Source: Solirubrobacteraceae bacterium
GTDB lineage: Bacteria; Actinomycetota; Thermoleophilia; Solirubrobacterales; Solirubrobacteraceae
Assembly: GCA_016462625.1 (NCBI GenBank)
Contig: JAEMSV010000020.1
Location: 1 to 49,852 of the forward strand
Length of the DNA: 49,852 bases
Reading direction: 5' to 3'
Shown here: piece by piece, positions 1 through 8,777 of the stretch
Layout: each line of letters begins with the position of its first letter
How positions within the stretch are numbered: position 1 is the first letter of the stretch
Notes under the pieces: generated by a model
Told to the model about the DNA's origin: nothing
Seen by the model: the letters and a program-made list of their open reading frames with translations, nothing else
The model's database searches: none
Program-made: the position numbers and the translations under genes

Positions 1-48
1 AAGCGCGAGGGGCAGAAGTACGCCGGCCTGCGCATCCTGAACAAGTGA
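1..48 (+). CDS. 3' end of an unidentified upstream gene (partial)
   Basis: Frame 1 is open from the window edge and ends at TGA (46-48). The last 15 residues read KREGQKYAGLRILNK. The stop overlaps the GTG start of the next gene in a GTGA arrangement, so the two genes are probably translationally coupled in one operon. The remnant is too short to assign a family. Confidence 0.6.
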   Translation, partial: KREGQKYAGLRILNK

Positions 49-1517
49 CGAAGAAACTCGTCCTCGCGGTCATCGATGGGTGCAAGCCCTCGATGCTGCG
101 GCGGGCGATCGACACCGGCCGGGCGCCCGCGCTCGCCGCCATCGCCCAGCGCGGCACGAATGTCGACGCGTGCGTCGCCGCGTTCCCCAGCGTCACGCCC
201 GTATGCGCCGCGGCGATCGCCACCGGGACGCTCCAGGACGTCCACCACATCCCGTCGATGAACTGGTACTCGCGCCGTGAGGGGCGCTACGTCGAGTACG
301 GCTCGAGCTTCGCCGCGTCGTGGAAGTTCGGGCTCGGGAAGCAGCTCACCGACACCGTCTACAACATGAACGCCGAGCACCTGAACCCGAAGGCGCTCAC
401 CGTCTTCGAGGCGCTCGACGACCAGGACGTCCGCACGGCCGGCACGACGTACCTGATGTACCGCGGGCGGCACGAGCACCGGCCGAGCAAGGAGTTCGCG
501 CTGAGCCGGGTCGCGACGTCGACCTTCTTCCGCAAGCCGATCCTCGGCCCGCGTGAGTTCTTCTACGCCGACCTGTTCGCCAGCCAGGTGACGGGCTGCT
601 TCAGCCAGATGGGGATGCCGGGCGTGCGCGACCAGCACACGGGCTGCGTCGGCGCGTACCTCGCAGAGCACGACCTGTTCGACTTCATGCTGTTCAGCCT
701 CCCCGACAACGACGCGCACTCGCACAAGCATGGGCCGCACGCCCAGGTGCAGTCGATCGCGGCGGCCGATCGGCAGCTGGAGCGCCTCTTCCACGCCGCC
801 GGTGGGACCGACGCGTTCCTCGACCAGCACGCGGTGATCGTCGTCGCCGACCATTCCCACGCGCCCGTGGAGGCGACGATCGACCTCGCCGGGCCGGTCG
901 CCGCGAACTGGGAGGTGCTCCGCCCATCTGGCGCGCGCTCGGCCGATGCCGAGGTCGCGGTCTGCCCCGCGTCGCGCTCGGCGATGCTCTACCTCCTGCA
1001 GCCGGGCGCACGCGACGAGGCGCTGCCCGGGCTGATCGCCGCCGCACGCGAGCCCGACGGCGTCGACCTCGTCATGTGGCGCGACGGCGAGGAGGCCGTG
1101 ATCGCCGGCGAAGGCGGCGAGCTCCGCTTCGCGCCCGGCGACGACGTGACCGACGAGCGGGGCCGCTCGTGGACGCTCCACGGCGAGCCCGGGGCGCTGC
1201 AGTCCGAGATCGCCGGTGGCCGGATCGAGAACCGCGTCTACCCCGACGCGCTCAGCCGCGTGTGGGCGGCGCTGACCTGCCCGACGAGCGGCGACGTGCT
1301 GCTCAGTGCCTCCCCCGGCTGGGAGTTCCCCGACTGGGGCGGACAGGCGCACGTCGGTGGCGGCAGCCACGGATCGCTGCACCGCGTCGACAGCGAGGGC
1401 GCGCTGCTCTACAGCGGCGTCAACGCCGGCGGCGTGCTGTCCGCGCGCGAGGACGACGGGGCCTGGTCGATCACGGACATCGCCCCGATCGTCGTTGCCC
1501 ACTTCGGCGCAAGGTAG
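45..1517 (+). CDS. Alkaline phosphatase superfamily protein (type I phosphodiesterase/nucleotide pyrophosphatase-like)
   Basis: The 490-residue protein has the metal-site pattern of the alkaline phosphatase superfamily. There is an N-terminal Asp in VIDG, a candidate nucleophile Thr in FPSVTP (about residue 50), a DNDAHSHKHGP block near residue 226, VVADHSHAP near 270 and a late His in GGGSHGSLH. No signal peptide is evident, so it is probably cytoplasmic and would hydrolyse a phosphodiester or phosphomonoester. GTG at 45 was chosen because it overlaps the previous stop. It is followed after 15 bases by GtrA and GT-C-like genes, which suggests a role with sugar- or lipid-phosphate intermediates. 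The substrate cannot be read from sequence. Confidence 0.85.
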   Translation: MTKKLVLAVIDGCKPSMLRRAIDTGRAPALAAIAQRGTNVDACVAAFPSVTPVCAAAIATGTLQDVHHIPSMNWYSRREGRYVEYGSSFAASWKFGLGKQLTDTVYNMNAEHLNPKALTVFEALDDQDVRTAGTTYLMYRGRHEHRPSKEFALSRVATSTFFRKPILGPREFFYADLFASQVTGCFSQMGMPGVRDQHTGCVGAYLAEHDLFDFMLFSLPDNDAHSHKHGPHAQVQSIAAADRQLERLFHAAGGTDAFLDQHAVIVVADHSHAPVEATIDLAGPVAANWEVLRPSGARSADAEVAVCPASRSAMLYLLQPGARDEALPGLIAAAREPDGVDLVMWRDGEEAVIAGEGGELRFAPGDDVTDERGRSWTLHGEPGALQSEIAGGRIENRVYPDALSRVWAALTCPTSGDVLLSASPGWEFPDWGGQAHVGGGSHGSLHRVDSEGALLYSGVNAGGVLSAREDDGAWSITDIAPIVVAHFGAR

Positions 1518-1532
1518 CCTTCCCGGACTCTG

Positions 1533-1973
1533 ATGGCGGCCCCGACCACCACCACGCCGGTCCACCTCCGCGTCCGCGCGGGCATGAGCAAGCCGCATAA
1601 CTGGTTGCAGCTCGTCCGGTTCGCCGCGGTCGGCGCGTCGGGCTACATCGTGAACCTGCTGACGTTCGCGATCCTGGTCCACAGCGCCGGGCTCGACTAC
1701 CGCCTGGCTGCGACGGGGGCGTTCCTCGTCGCGGTCACGAACAACTTCCTGTGGAACCGCCGCTGGACGTTCCGGGCGCGCGACGGCCATCGCAACACGC
1801 AGGCGGCGCGCTTCCTGTCGGTCAGCGTCCTGGCGTTCGCGTTCAACCTGCTGGTGCTGTGGCTGTTCGTCGACCACGCCGGCGTCCCGGAGGTCCCCGC
1901 GCAGGCGGCCGCGATCGTCGCCGCCACGCCCCTGAGCTTCATCGGCAACAAGCTCTGGAGTTTCGCCAGGTGA
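1533..1973 (+). CDS. GtrA family membrane protein
   Basis: About 146 residues with four hydrophobic segments and GtrA hallmarks: QLVRFAAVGASGYIVNL at the first helix, NFLWNRRWTF after the second, and GNKLWSFAR at the C terminus. GtrA proteins are implicated in moving or handling polyprenyl-phosphate-linked sugars in the membrane during surface-glycan assembly. ATG 1533 is used here; ATG 1584 (MSKPHNW) just before the conserved domain is a credible alternative. A TAGCCT hexamer at 1515-1520 may be a -10 element. The stop overlaps the GTG of the next gene (GTGA), consistent with one operon. Confidence 0.85.
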   Translation: MAAPTTTTPVHLRVRAGMSKPHNWLQLVRFAAVGASGYIVNLLTFAILVHSAGLDYRLAATGAFLVAVTNNFLWNRRWTFRARDGHRNTQAARFLSVSVLAFAFNLLVLWLFVDHAGVPEVPAQAAAIVAATPLSFIGNKLWSFAR

Positions 1974-3589
1974 GCCGGGCGGCCGCGTTCTTCGCGGCCG
2001 TGGTCGTCGCCCTCCTGGGATTCGCGGCGACCCCCGCGGCCGCGAACGACCTCCGCTCGCCGCCTGGCCTCGACGAACGCGCGCCGGGGTATCAGCGCAC
2101 CGAGCGCCAGGTCCTCAAGATCGCCGACGCACTTCCCGCGGTCCAGGACGCGCGCCGGGAGGTCAAGCGCTCCACCCGCAGCGCGTTCCTCAAGCCGGTC
2201 AACCGTTGGCAGGTCAGCTACTACGACAGCGCCAAGGACGGCAAGGGCGAGATCGCCCAGGTCCAGATCGACGACGCGACCGGCGCGGTCCTCGAGACGT
2301 GGACGCGGTACAAGGTCCCGTGGACGATGGCCCGCGGCTACGACGGCGCGTTTGGGCGGAAGGTCAACTCGCCGTGGGTCTGGATTCCGCTGGCGATCCT
2401 CTTCGTCCTGCCCTTCTTGGACTGGCGCCGGCCGTTCCGGATGCTGCACCTCGACCTGCTGGTGCTCACGGGGTTCAGCCTCGCGTACCACGAGTTCAAC
2501 GTCGGGGACATCGATACGGCGACGCCGCTGACGACGCCGCTGCTCGCGTACGTGCTGTTCCGCATGCTCTGGATCGGGCTGCGCCCGAAGGACACCGACC
2601 GGCCACCCGACCGGCCCCTGCCGCTGCTGGTCCCCGCCCTCTGGCTGGGGGTCGCCGCGGTCTTCCTGCTGGGGTTCCGGCTGGGTCTGAACCTCATGAG
2701 CTCGAACGTCATCGACGTCGGCTACTCGGGCGTGATCGGGGCGAACAAGCTCGCGAACGGCTTGCCGCTGTACGGGCACTTCCCGTCGGACAACGCGAGC
2801 GGGGACACGTACGGCCCGATCAGCTACCTGCTGTACGTGCCGTTCGAGCAGATCCTCGGGTGGAGCGGGAAGTGGGACGACCTCCCCGCGGCGCACGGGG
2901 CGGCGCTGTTCTTCGACCTCCTGTGCGTCGGGCTGGTGTTCCAGGTCGGGCGCCAGCTGCGCGGCAAGGCGATGGGGATGGCTCTCGCGTACGCGTGGGT
3001 CGCGTTCCCCTTCACGACCTTCGCCACGAGTACGAACGCGAACGACGCCCTGCCCGCCGCGCTCGTGCTCGCCGCCATCGTCGCCGCGACGAGTCCCGGC
3101 GGGCGCGGCGTGCTCATCGGCATGGCGGGGATGACGAAGCTCGCGCCGCTCGCGCTGATCCCCCTGTTCGCGACCTACCGCTGGAAGGGTGATCGTCCAC
3201 GCACGATCCTGCTCTTCACGCTCGGCCTGTTCATCACGCTGGTCCTGTCGGCGGCCATCGCGCTCCTGCACGGCGGGTCGCTGCGCGACTTCTACGACGC
3301 AAGCCTCGGGTTCCAGGCCGGGCGCAAGTCGCCGTTTACGCCGTGGGGCCTGTATGAGGGGCTGGACTCCGTGCAGACCGTCGTCCAGGTGCTGGGCGTC
3401 GCGCTGGGCGTGGCCGTCGCGTTCCTCCCAAGACGGCAGGACGTCGTCGGGCTCGCCGCGCTGTCGGCCGCCGTGCTCGTCGCGCTGCAGCTCGGGCTCG
3501 GCTACTGGTTCTTCCTGTACGTCGTCTGGTGGGTCCCGCTCGTGATGATCGCGCTGCTCGGCCGGGATGGTGAGCCCGAATGGCGCTGA
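1970..3589 (+). CDS. Large polytopic membrane protein with N-terminal extracytoplasmic domain, GT-C/GT87-like
   Basis: The start is GTG 1970, overlapping the GtrA stop. This gives 539 residues that begin with a signal-like segment (AAFFAAVVVALLGFAATPAAA). About 100 exported residues follow and read like a PepSY-type fold (WQVSYYDSAKDGKGE, then VQIDDATGAVLETW). The remainder is roughly ten membrane helices, with a loop containing DTYGPISYLLYVPFE that resembles GT-C glycosyltransferases such as GT87. It would then use a polyprenyl-phosphate sugar at the outer face of the membrane. The family call is from general resemblance only. The stop overlaps the next gene by 10 bases. Confidence 0.7.
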   Translation: MSRAAAFFAAVVVALLGFAATPAAANDLRSPPGLDERAPGYQRTERQVLKIADALPAVQDARREVKRSTRSAFLKPVNRWQVSYYDSAKDGKGEIAQVQIDDATGAVLETWTRYKVPWTMARGYDGAFGRKVNSPWVWIPLAILFVLPFLDWRRPFRMLHLDLLVLTGFSLAYHEFNVGDIDTATPLTTPLLAYVLFRMLWIGLRPKDTDRPPDRPLPLLVPALWLGVAAVFLLGFRLGLNLMSSNVIDVGYSGVIGANKLANGLPLYGHFPSDNASGDTYGPISYLLYVPFEQILGWSGKWDDLPAAHGAALFFDLLCVGLVFQVGRQLRGKAMGMALAYAWVAFPFTTFATSTNANDALPAALVLAAIVAATSPGGRGVLIGMAGMTKLAPLALIPLFATYRWKGDRPRTILLFTLGLFITLVLSAAIALLHGGSLRDFYDASLGFQAGRKSPFTPWGLYEGLDSVQTVVQVLGVALGVAVAFLPRRQDVVGLAALSAAVLVALQLGLGYWFFLYVVWWVPLVMIALLGRDGEPEWR

Positions 3590-4824
3590 GTCGCCTCGCG
3601 CCGTACGCCGCACTGACCGTCGGCTTCGCGCTGCTAGCGACGATCCTCGGCCCGCTCTCGGACACGCGCGTCAGCGATCTGTACCTCTACGGGCAGTACG
3701 CGCAGCTGCTGCACGACGGACAGCTGCCGTACCTCGACTTCGGATTTGAGTACCCGCCGCTCGGGATCGTCCCCATCGCGGTGGCGAGCCTTGCCGGACA
3801 CGGCGACGGGGGGACGGGCGGCGGGTTCGACTGGCTCTTCGGCGGGTCGATGCTCGTGTGTGCGCTGGCCGGCCAGTGGGCCGCCGCGGCGCTCGCGCGG
3901 GAGACGGCCGGACAGCGGGCCGAGACAACGGTCGCGTGGCTGATGGCAGCCCAGCCGGTGCTCATCGGCGCCTCGCTGCGCACGCACTTCGACCTGCTGC
4001 CGGTCGCGGTCACGGTCTTCGGACTGCTGCTGCTGGTCCGCGAGCGGCCGGTGGCGGGGATGGCGGCACTGGCGATCGGGACCATGATCAAGCTGTTCCC
4101 CGCGATCCTCGCCGTGGCCGCTGTCGTGTGGCTCGTCGGCCGCGGCCAGGCGAGAGCGGCGGTGCGCGGCGCGGCCGCCTTCTCGGCGATCGTGCTCATC
4201 CTCGCGCTCCCGTTCGCCGGCGACGGGCTGATCGACATGCTCCGCTTCCACCTCGAGCGGCCCGTGCAGATCGAGTCGACGCCCGCGACGCTCCTCTTCG
4301 CGTCGGGCGGCTCGGAGGTCACCGGGACCAACCTGCGCCCGGACCGCTTCAAGTCCAACGGGTTGGACGGCGGCTCGGCCCACCTCGTGGGGACGCTCTT
4401 CGCCCTGCTGCAGATCGCGGCGATCGTGGCCGCCGTGGCCCTCGCGTTCCGCCGGCCGGACGGCCGCTGGCTCGGCCTGTGCTGCATCGCTGCGCTCCTC
4501 GCCTTCATTGCGCTCGGCAAGGTCCTGTCGCCGCAGTACATGATCTGGCTCGCGCCGTTCGCCGCCCTCGCGTGGGTGTGGGGCGAACGCGCGGTCGCGG
4601 CGATGTGCGCGGGCGCGATCGCGCTGACCTCGGTGTGGTTCCCGAACAGCTATCTCGCCCTCGTGCAGGAGGCCGACTGGGTGATCTGGACGGTCGCCCT
4701 GCGCAACGCGCTGCTCGTCGGCGCGCTGCTCACGCTGCTGGTCCGCTTGAGCGTCAGCGCGCCAAGCACGGCGGATTCGGATGCCCGTGTCGATTCCGTC
4801 GTCGCCCGTTCGTCACCCGGGTAA
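3580..4824 (+). CDS. Polytopic membrane protein, GT87-like (DUF2029) glycosyltransferase candidate
   Basis: The 414-residue protein has about ten predicted membrane helices. Its first extracytoplasmic loop carries GQLPYLDFGFEYPPLG, the acidic-Tyr-Pro-Pro signature seen in GT87/DUF2029 polyprenol-phosphate-mannose-dependent transferases. A later LSPQYMIWLAPF is also typical of such GT-C enzymes. ATG 3580 overlaps the end of the preceding gene by 10 bases. With GtrA and the upstream phosphodiesterase it forms a four-gene unit likely to act in envelope glycan synthesis. Sugar and acceptor are unknown. Confidence 0.75.
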   Translation: MALSRLAPYAALTVGFALLATILGPLSDTRVSDLYLYGQYAQLLHDGQLPYLDFGFEYPPLGIVPIAVASLAGHGDGGTGGGFDWLFGGSMLVCALAGQWAAAALARETAGQRAETTVAWLMAAQPVLIGASLRTHFDLLPVAVTVFGLLLLVRERPVAGMAALAIGTMIKLFPAILAVAAVVWLVGRGQARAAVRGAAAFSAIVLILALPFAGDGLIDMLRFHLERPVQIESTPATLLFASGGSEVTGTNLRPDRFKSNGLDGGSAHLVGTLFALLQIAAIVAAVALAFRRPDGRWLGLCCIAALLAFIALGKVLSPQYMIWLAPFAALAWVWGERAVAAMCAGAIALTSVWFPNSYLALVQEADWVIWTVALRNALLVGALLTLLVRLSVSAPSTADSDARVDSVVARSSPG

Positions 4825-4840
4825 AGCAACCTCCGACCAG

Positions 4841-4847
4841 AAGGAGA
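4841..4847 (+). promoter_or_regulatory. Strong ribosome binding site of the DGPF gene
   Basis: AAGGAGA lies 6 bases before ATG 4854. It is one of few near-perfect Shine-Dalgarno sequences in the window and fixes the start of the DGPF/YCII gene. Confidence 0.8.
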
Positions 4848-4853
4848 CGCACC

Positions 4854-5273
4854 ATGCGCTTCATGCTCTTCATGTACCCGAATCTCAAGGACGACGAGTG
4901 GGACGCGGACCTCCCGCTGGAGGACGTCTCGGCGATGCAGAAGTACAACGAGTCCCTCGTGCAGGCCGGTGTCCTGCTGGCAGGCGACGGCCTCCATCCC
5001 GCCTCGGCCGGCGCGCGTGTGCGCAACGTGGACGGGACAAACGTCGTCACGGATGGACCCTTCGCGGAGGCGAAGGAGGTCGTCGGCGGCTACTGGATCC
5101 TGGACGTCAAGACGCCGGAGGAAGCCAAGGAGTGGGCGTCCCGCGTGCCGCTGGGCGAGGGCGACTTCGTCGAGCTCCGCCGGGTCTTCGAGATGGAGGA
5201 CTTCTCCGAGGAGATCCAGCAGGCGGCTGCGCTCTCCTCCGAGCCGCCCGAGCAGACCGTCTCGCAGAAGTGA
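4854..5273 (+). CDS. DGPF/YCII-domain protein, partner of the ECF42-type sigma factor
   Basis: The 139-residue protein begins MRFMLFMYPN and contains VTDGPFAEAKEVVGGYWILD near residues 65-85, the DGPF signature of the YCII-related (PF03795) group. These small dimeric alpha/beta proteins are conserved neighbours of ECF42 sigma factors. Their biochemical role is not firmly known. The TGA stop overlaps the GTG of the sigma gene (GTGA), so both are made from one message. The C terminus (SSEPPEQTVSQK) is a polar tail. Confidence 0.9.
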   Translation: MRFMLFMYPNLKDDEWDADLPLEDVSAMQKYNESLVQAGVLLAGDGLHPASAGARVRNVDGTNVVTDGPFAEAKEVVGGYWILDVKTPEEAKEWASRVPLGEGDFVELRRVFEMEDFSEEIQQAAALSSEPPEQTVSQK

Positions 5274-6503
5274 GCCACGCCGCCGTCGAGGCGGTCTGGC
5301 GGATCGAGTCCCCTCGGCTGATCGCCGGCCTCGCGCGCATGACGCGCGACGTCGGCATCGCCGAGGACCTCGCCCAGGACGCCCTGGTCGCTGCGCTCGA
5401 GCGGTGGCCGCGCGACGGCGTCCCCGACAACCCCGGCGCGTGGCTGATGACCACCGCCAAGCACCGGGCGATCGACCTCATCCGCCGCTCGCAGCGCGGG
5501 CGGGACAAGGAGGAGGAGCTCGCGCGGACTCTCACGCTGAGTGCGCCGGTGCGCCACGAGGAGGAGGGCGCGGACCTGTTGCGCCTGATCTTCACCTGCT
5601 GCCATCCGTCGCTCTCGCGCGAGGCGCAGGTCGCCCTCACGCTGAAGCTCGTCGGAGGCCTGACGACGCCCGAGATCGCGCGCGCGTTTCTCGTCCCCGA
5701 GGCGACGGTCGCGCAGCGGATCGTCCGCGCCAAGCGCACGCTCACGGCGGAGCGCGCCGGCTTCGAGGCTCCCGATCCCGGCGAGCTCGATGCGCGCACG
5801 GTCGCGGTGCTCGAGGTCATCTACCTGATCTTCAACGAGGGGTACTCGGCGACGGCCGGGGATGACTGGCTGCGGCCCGAGCTGTGCGCCGACGCGCTGC
5901 GCCTCGGGCGCGTGCTGGCCGGCCTGGCGCCGCGCCGAGGTTCACGGACTCGTCGCGCTCATGGCGCTGCAGGCGTCGCGGACCCGCGCGCGGACCGCGC
6001 CCGACGGCGCACCTGTCCTCCTCGACGAGCAGGACCGCGCGCGCTGGGATCCGCTGCTCATCCGGCTGGGCCTCGAGGCGCTGACGCGGGCCGAGGCGCT
6101 CGAGGCCCAGCGCGGGCCGTACACGCTGCAGGCCGCGATCGCGGCGTGTCACGCGCAGGCCCACCGCGCTGAGGACACCGACTGGATGCGGATCGCCGTG
6201 CTCTACGCGGAGCTCGTGCAGCGCACGCAGTCGCCGGTCGTCGAGCTCAACCGCGCCGTGGCCGTCGGGCGCGCGGTGGGTCCCGAGGCCGGGCTGCAGA
6301 TCGTCGAGGCGCTCGTCGCGTCGGACACGCTTGCGGACTACCACCTGCTGCCGAGTGTGCGGGGGGACCTGCTGGAGCGGCTGGGCCGTGACGAGGAGGC
6401 GCGCGCGGAGTTCGCGCGCGCAGCCGCGCTCACGGGCAACGCCCGCGAGCGGGAGATGCTGGAGGAGCGCGCTAGCTCCGAGCGGCCGGATCCATCCACA
6501 TGA
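5270..6503 (+). pseudogene. ECF42-type RNA polymerase sigma factor with TPR-like C-terminal extension, reading frame broken near 5935
   Basis: Frame 2 from GTG 5270 encodes sigma region 2 (DVGIAEDLAQDALVAALERW) and region 4 (GLTTPEIARAFLVPEATVAQRIVRAKRTL), then the start of the extension (VLEVIYLIFNEGYSAT). After LAGLAP (to 5932) homology leaves this frame and resumes in frame 3 at 5937 with EVHGLVALMALQASR. It then runs through the TPR-like tail (VELNRAVAVG, RGDLLERLGRDEEARAEFARA) to the stop at 6503. The sum, about 411 codons, matches full-length ECF42. Only 4 bases separate the two homologous blocks, so the frame change is +1 or -2 (or five bases lost). As read, translation would instead continue in frame 2 to 6172 with an unrelated tail. 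Either a real disabling mutation or a sequence error. Confidence 0.85.
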
Positions 6504-6882
6504 CCTCCCAGTGGTGACCGTCCGGATCGTGGAAGCTGCGGCCGTACATGAAGCCATGGTCGATCGGATCCTGGGCGGGCGCGCCACCGTTGGCCAGCGC
6601 GGCGTCGGCGAAGCGGTCGACCTCCGCCCGGTCCTCTGCGGACAGGCACAGGATCGATCCGGTCGAGGTCGCGACGTCCGTGACGGGCTTGGTCGTGAAC
6701 TCGGCGAACCGATCCCGGGCGAGGAACATCACGGAGGCCTGGTCGGACAGCGTCATGCAGGCGCACGATTCGTCGGTGAACTGCTCGTCGAACACCAGGC
6801 CGAGCGTGCCGAAGAAGCGCATCGAGCGCCGCAGATCGGCAACAGGGAGATTGATGAAGACGAGGCGCGGCTGCGCGGCCAT
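6472..6882 (-). CDS. VOC superfamily (glyoxalase/bleomycin-resistance-like) protein
   Basis: The 136-residue protein has the paired beta-alpha-beta-beta-beta layout of the vicinal oxygen chelate fold. It opens with [23 protein letters not shown] and ends with [19 protein letters not shown], the usual last-strand metal/substrate region. Such proteins are often annotated as lactoylglutathione lyase-like, but the exact activity is unknown. Its 3' end overlaps the convergent sigma gene by 32 bases. A GGAGGG sequence lies just before its ATG. Confidence 0.88.
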   Translation of the reverse strand: MAAQPRLVFINLPVADLRRSMRFFGTLGLVFDEQFTDESCACMTLSDQASVMFLARDRFAEFTTKPVTDVATSTGSILCLSAEDRAEVDRFADAALANGGAPAQDPIDHGFMYGRSFHDPDGHHWEVMWMDPAARS

Positions 6883-6948
6883 GGTCCCTCCGGACAGGTC
6901 GGTGGTCGAAGAGGTAGACCGGAATGTCCTCTGAAACTCATCGCCCGG

Positions 6949-6976
6949 TTGCGCTGCACGCCTGCGGGGGTAGGCT
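6949..6976 (+). promoter_or_regulatory. Leaderless-type promoter of the second ECF sigma gene
   Basis: TTGCGC (6949-6954), a 16-base spacer and TAGGCT (6971-6976) precede GTG 6984 by exactly 7 bases. Transcription would begin at or next to the start codon. No Shine-Dalgarno sequence is present, which favours GTG 6984 over the in-frame codon at 6924. Confidence 0.6.
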
Positions 6977-6983
6977 CACGCAC

Positions 6984-7961
6984 GTGGCCCCCGAGACCCT
7001 CGATCCGCAGCGCGCCGACGTCGACGAGCAGCTCGAGCGCCACCGCGTCGAGCTCACGGGCTACTGCTACCGGATGCTCGGCTCCGCGCCCGACGCCGAG
7101 GACGCGGTGCAGGAGACGCTCACCCGCGCGTGGCGCAACATCGACCGCTTCGAGGGCCGCGCCGCGCTGCGCACGTGGCTGTACAAGATCGCGACGAACG
7201 TCTGCTTCGACTCGCTGTCTGCGTCGCAGAAGCGCGCCATGCCGATCGACATGGGCCCGGCTGCGTCGGCCACCGGCCCGCTGGACCCGCCGCTCGGCGA
7301 GACGGTCTGGGTCGGGCCGGCACCGGACGCGATGGTGCTCGACGGCAACGGCGACCCGGCGCAGCTGGCCGAGGCGCGCGAGTCCGTGCGGCTCGCGTTC
7401 ATCGCCGCCCTCCAGCATCTGCCGCCGCGCCAGCGCGCGGTCCTCATCCTGCGCGACGTCCTGCGCTGGCGCGCGAGCGAGGTCGGCGACCTGCTGCACC
7501 TCAGCGTCGCCGCCGTGAACAGCGCGCTGCAGCGGGCCCGCGCCACGCTCGCCTCGCGCGATCTCGAGATCGCCGAGCTCTCGACCGCCTCCATCGATCA
7601 CGCGAGCCAGGAGCTGCTGGCCCGGTACATGGACGCGTTCGAGCGCTACGACATGGGCGCGCTCGCCGAGCTGCTGCACGAGGACGCGACCCAGTCGATG
7701 CCGCCCTATCCGATGTGGCTGCGCGGCCGCGACGAGCTGCTGACGTGGATGACCGGCGCGGGCGCCGAATGCGTGGGCTCGCGGCTCGTGCCGATCGACG
7801 TCAACGGGCAGGCGGGCTTCGCCCAGTACCGCGACGGCGGCCAGACGCCCTGGTCGATCCAGGTCCCCGTCTGGCGGGATGGCCGTGTGGTCGACATCAC
7901 GTACTTCCTGGAGACCGACGGCTCGCTCTTCGCGCTGTTCGGCCTCCCGCCGAAGCTCTAG
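6984..7961 (+). CDS. ECF RNA polymerase sigma factor with SnoaL-like C-terminal domain (SigX5/TIGR02960 type)
   Basis: About 325 residues. Region 2 contains YRMLGSAPDAEDAVQETLTRAW and region 4 contains HLPPRQRAVLILRDVLRWRA followed by SVAAVNSALQRARATL. After residue 200 comes a SnoaL/NTF2-like domain (YMDAFERYDMGALAELLHED, SMPPYPMWLRG), which in this group can modulate sigma activity in place of an anti-sigma factor. It should direct RNA polymerase to a dedicated promoter set; the targets are unknown. GTG 6984 is chosen from the promoter placement. Confidence 0.9.
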   Translation: MAPETLDPQRADVDEQLERHRVELTGYCYRMLGSAPDAEDAVQETLTRAWRNIDRFEGRAALRTWLYKIATNVCFDSLSASQKRAMPIDMGPAASATGPLDPPLGETVWVGPAPDAMVLDGNGDPAQLAEARESVRLAFIAALQHLPPRQRAVLILRDVLRWRASEVGDLLHLSVAAVNSALQRARATLASRDLEIAELSTASIDHASQELLARYMDAFERYDMGALAELLHEDATQSMPPYPMWLRGRDELLTWMTGAGAECVGSRLVPIDVNGQAGFAQYRDGGQTPWSIQVPVWRDGRVVDITYFLETDGSLFALFGLPPKL

Positions 7962-7968
7962 GGCTGCC

Positions 7969-8769
7969 TCAGCGGCTGAGCGTCCCCGGCTCGAGCACCG
8001 CCTCGATGCTGTCGGCCCGCCCGGGCTCCGAGCACCGGATCACGACGCCCATCAGCCACGGGTCCTCTTCGCTGGTGTCGAAGTGCTGCTTCATGTGGGT
8101 GACGAACCCCGCGACGGCTTGCTCCTTCTTCACGCCGATGACGCCACCGCGCGGGCCGGTCATCCCGACGTCGGTGATGTAGGCGGTCCCGCCGGGGAGC
8201 ACGCGGAAGTCGTTCGTCGGGACGTGGGTGTGCGTGCCGACCACCGCGGTCGCGCGGCCGTCGAGGTGCCAGCCGAGCGCGATCTTCTCGCTCGTCGCCT
8301 CGGCGTGGAAGTCGACGAGCACGTGGTCGCACTTGTTCTTCAGCTCGTGCAGCGCGGCGTCGGCCTCGGGGAACGCGGGCCGGCCCGCCTGCAGGAACAC
8401 GTTGCCGGAGAGGTTCACCACCCCGAGCCGCACGCCGTCGCGCTCGACGACGCATGTGCCGTGGCCGGGCTGGCTCTTCAGGTAGTTCGCCGGCCGGAGG
8501 ATCTCGTCGTGCTCGTCGAGGTAGGAGAAGATCTCGCGGCGGAAGTACGTGTGGTTGCCGAGCGTGATCACATCGACGCCGTTGCGGAACAGCTCGTCGG
8601 CGATCTTCGGCGTGATCCCGAGACCACCTGCGCTGTTCTCGCCGTTGACCACCACGAACGTCGGCTCGAGCCGCTCGCGAAGGGTCGGCAGCAAGCCGAG
8701 CAGGGTACGTCGGCCGATCGAGCCGACGACGTCGCCGACGAAGAGGATGGTGGCGGCGCCGTCGCTCAT
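7969..8769 (-). CDS. YmdB-type metallophosphoesterase (TIGR00282 family)
   Basis: The 266-residue protein has the di-metal phosphoesterase motifs of the family: FVGDVVGSIGRR at the N terminus, VVNGENSAGGLGIT (about residues 40-53), GNHTYF (about 71), DFHAEATSEK and VVGTHTHVPTND. YmdB-like enzymes hydrolyse 2',3'-cyclic nucleotides and influence RNA turnover and development. It is convergent with the sigma gene, 7 bases apart, and divergent from the ABC ATPase. A GACAAT hexamer on the minus strand (8778-8783) sits 8 bases before its ATG, suggesting a nearly leaderless message. Confidence 0.93.
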   Translation of the reverse strand: MSDGAATILFVGDVVGSIGRRTLLGLLPTLRERLEPTFVVVNGENSAGGLGITPKIADELFRNGVDVITLGNHTYFRREIFSYLDEHDEILRPANYLKSQPGHGTCVVERDGVRLGVVNLSGNVFLQAGRPAFPEADAALHELKNKCDHVLVDFHAEATSEKIALGWHLDGRATAVVGTHTHVPTNDFRVLPGGTAYITDVGMTGPRGGVIGVKKEQAVAGFVTHMKQHFDTSEEDPWLMGVVIRCSEPGRADSIEAVLEPGTLSR

Positions 8770-8777
8770 GGCGCTGC

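Noticed and set aside
1697..3613. Long minus-strand open frame (about 638 codons) opposite the GT-C-like gene
   Set aside because: Low-complexity Arg/Glu/Asp composition and no motif; it mirrors a plus-strand membrane protein with clear helices.
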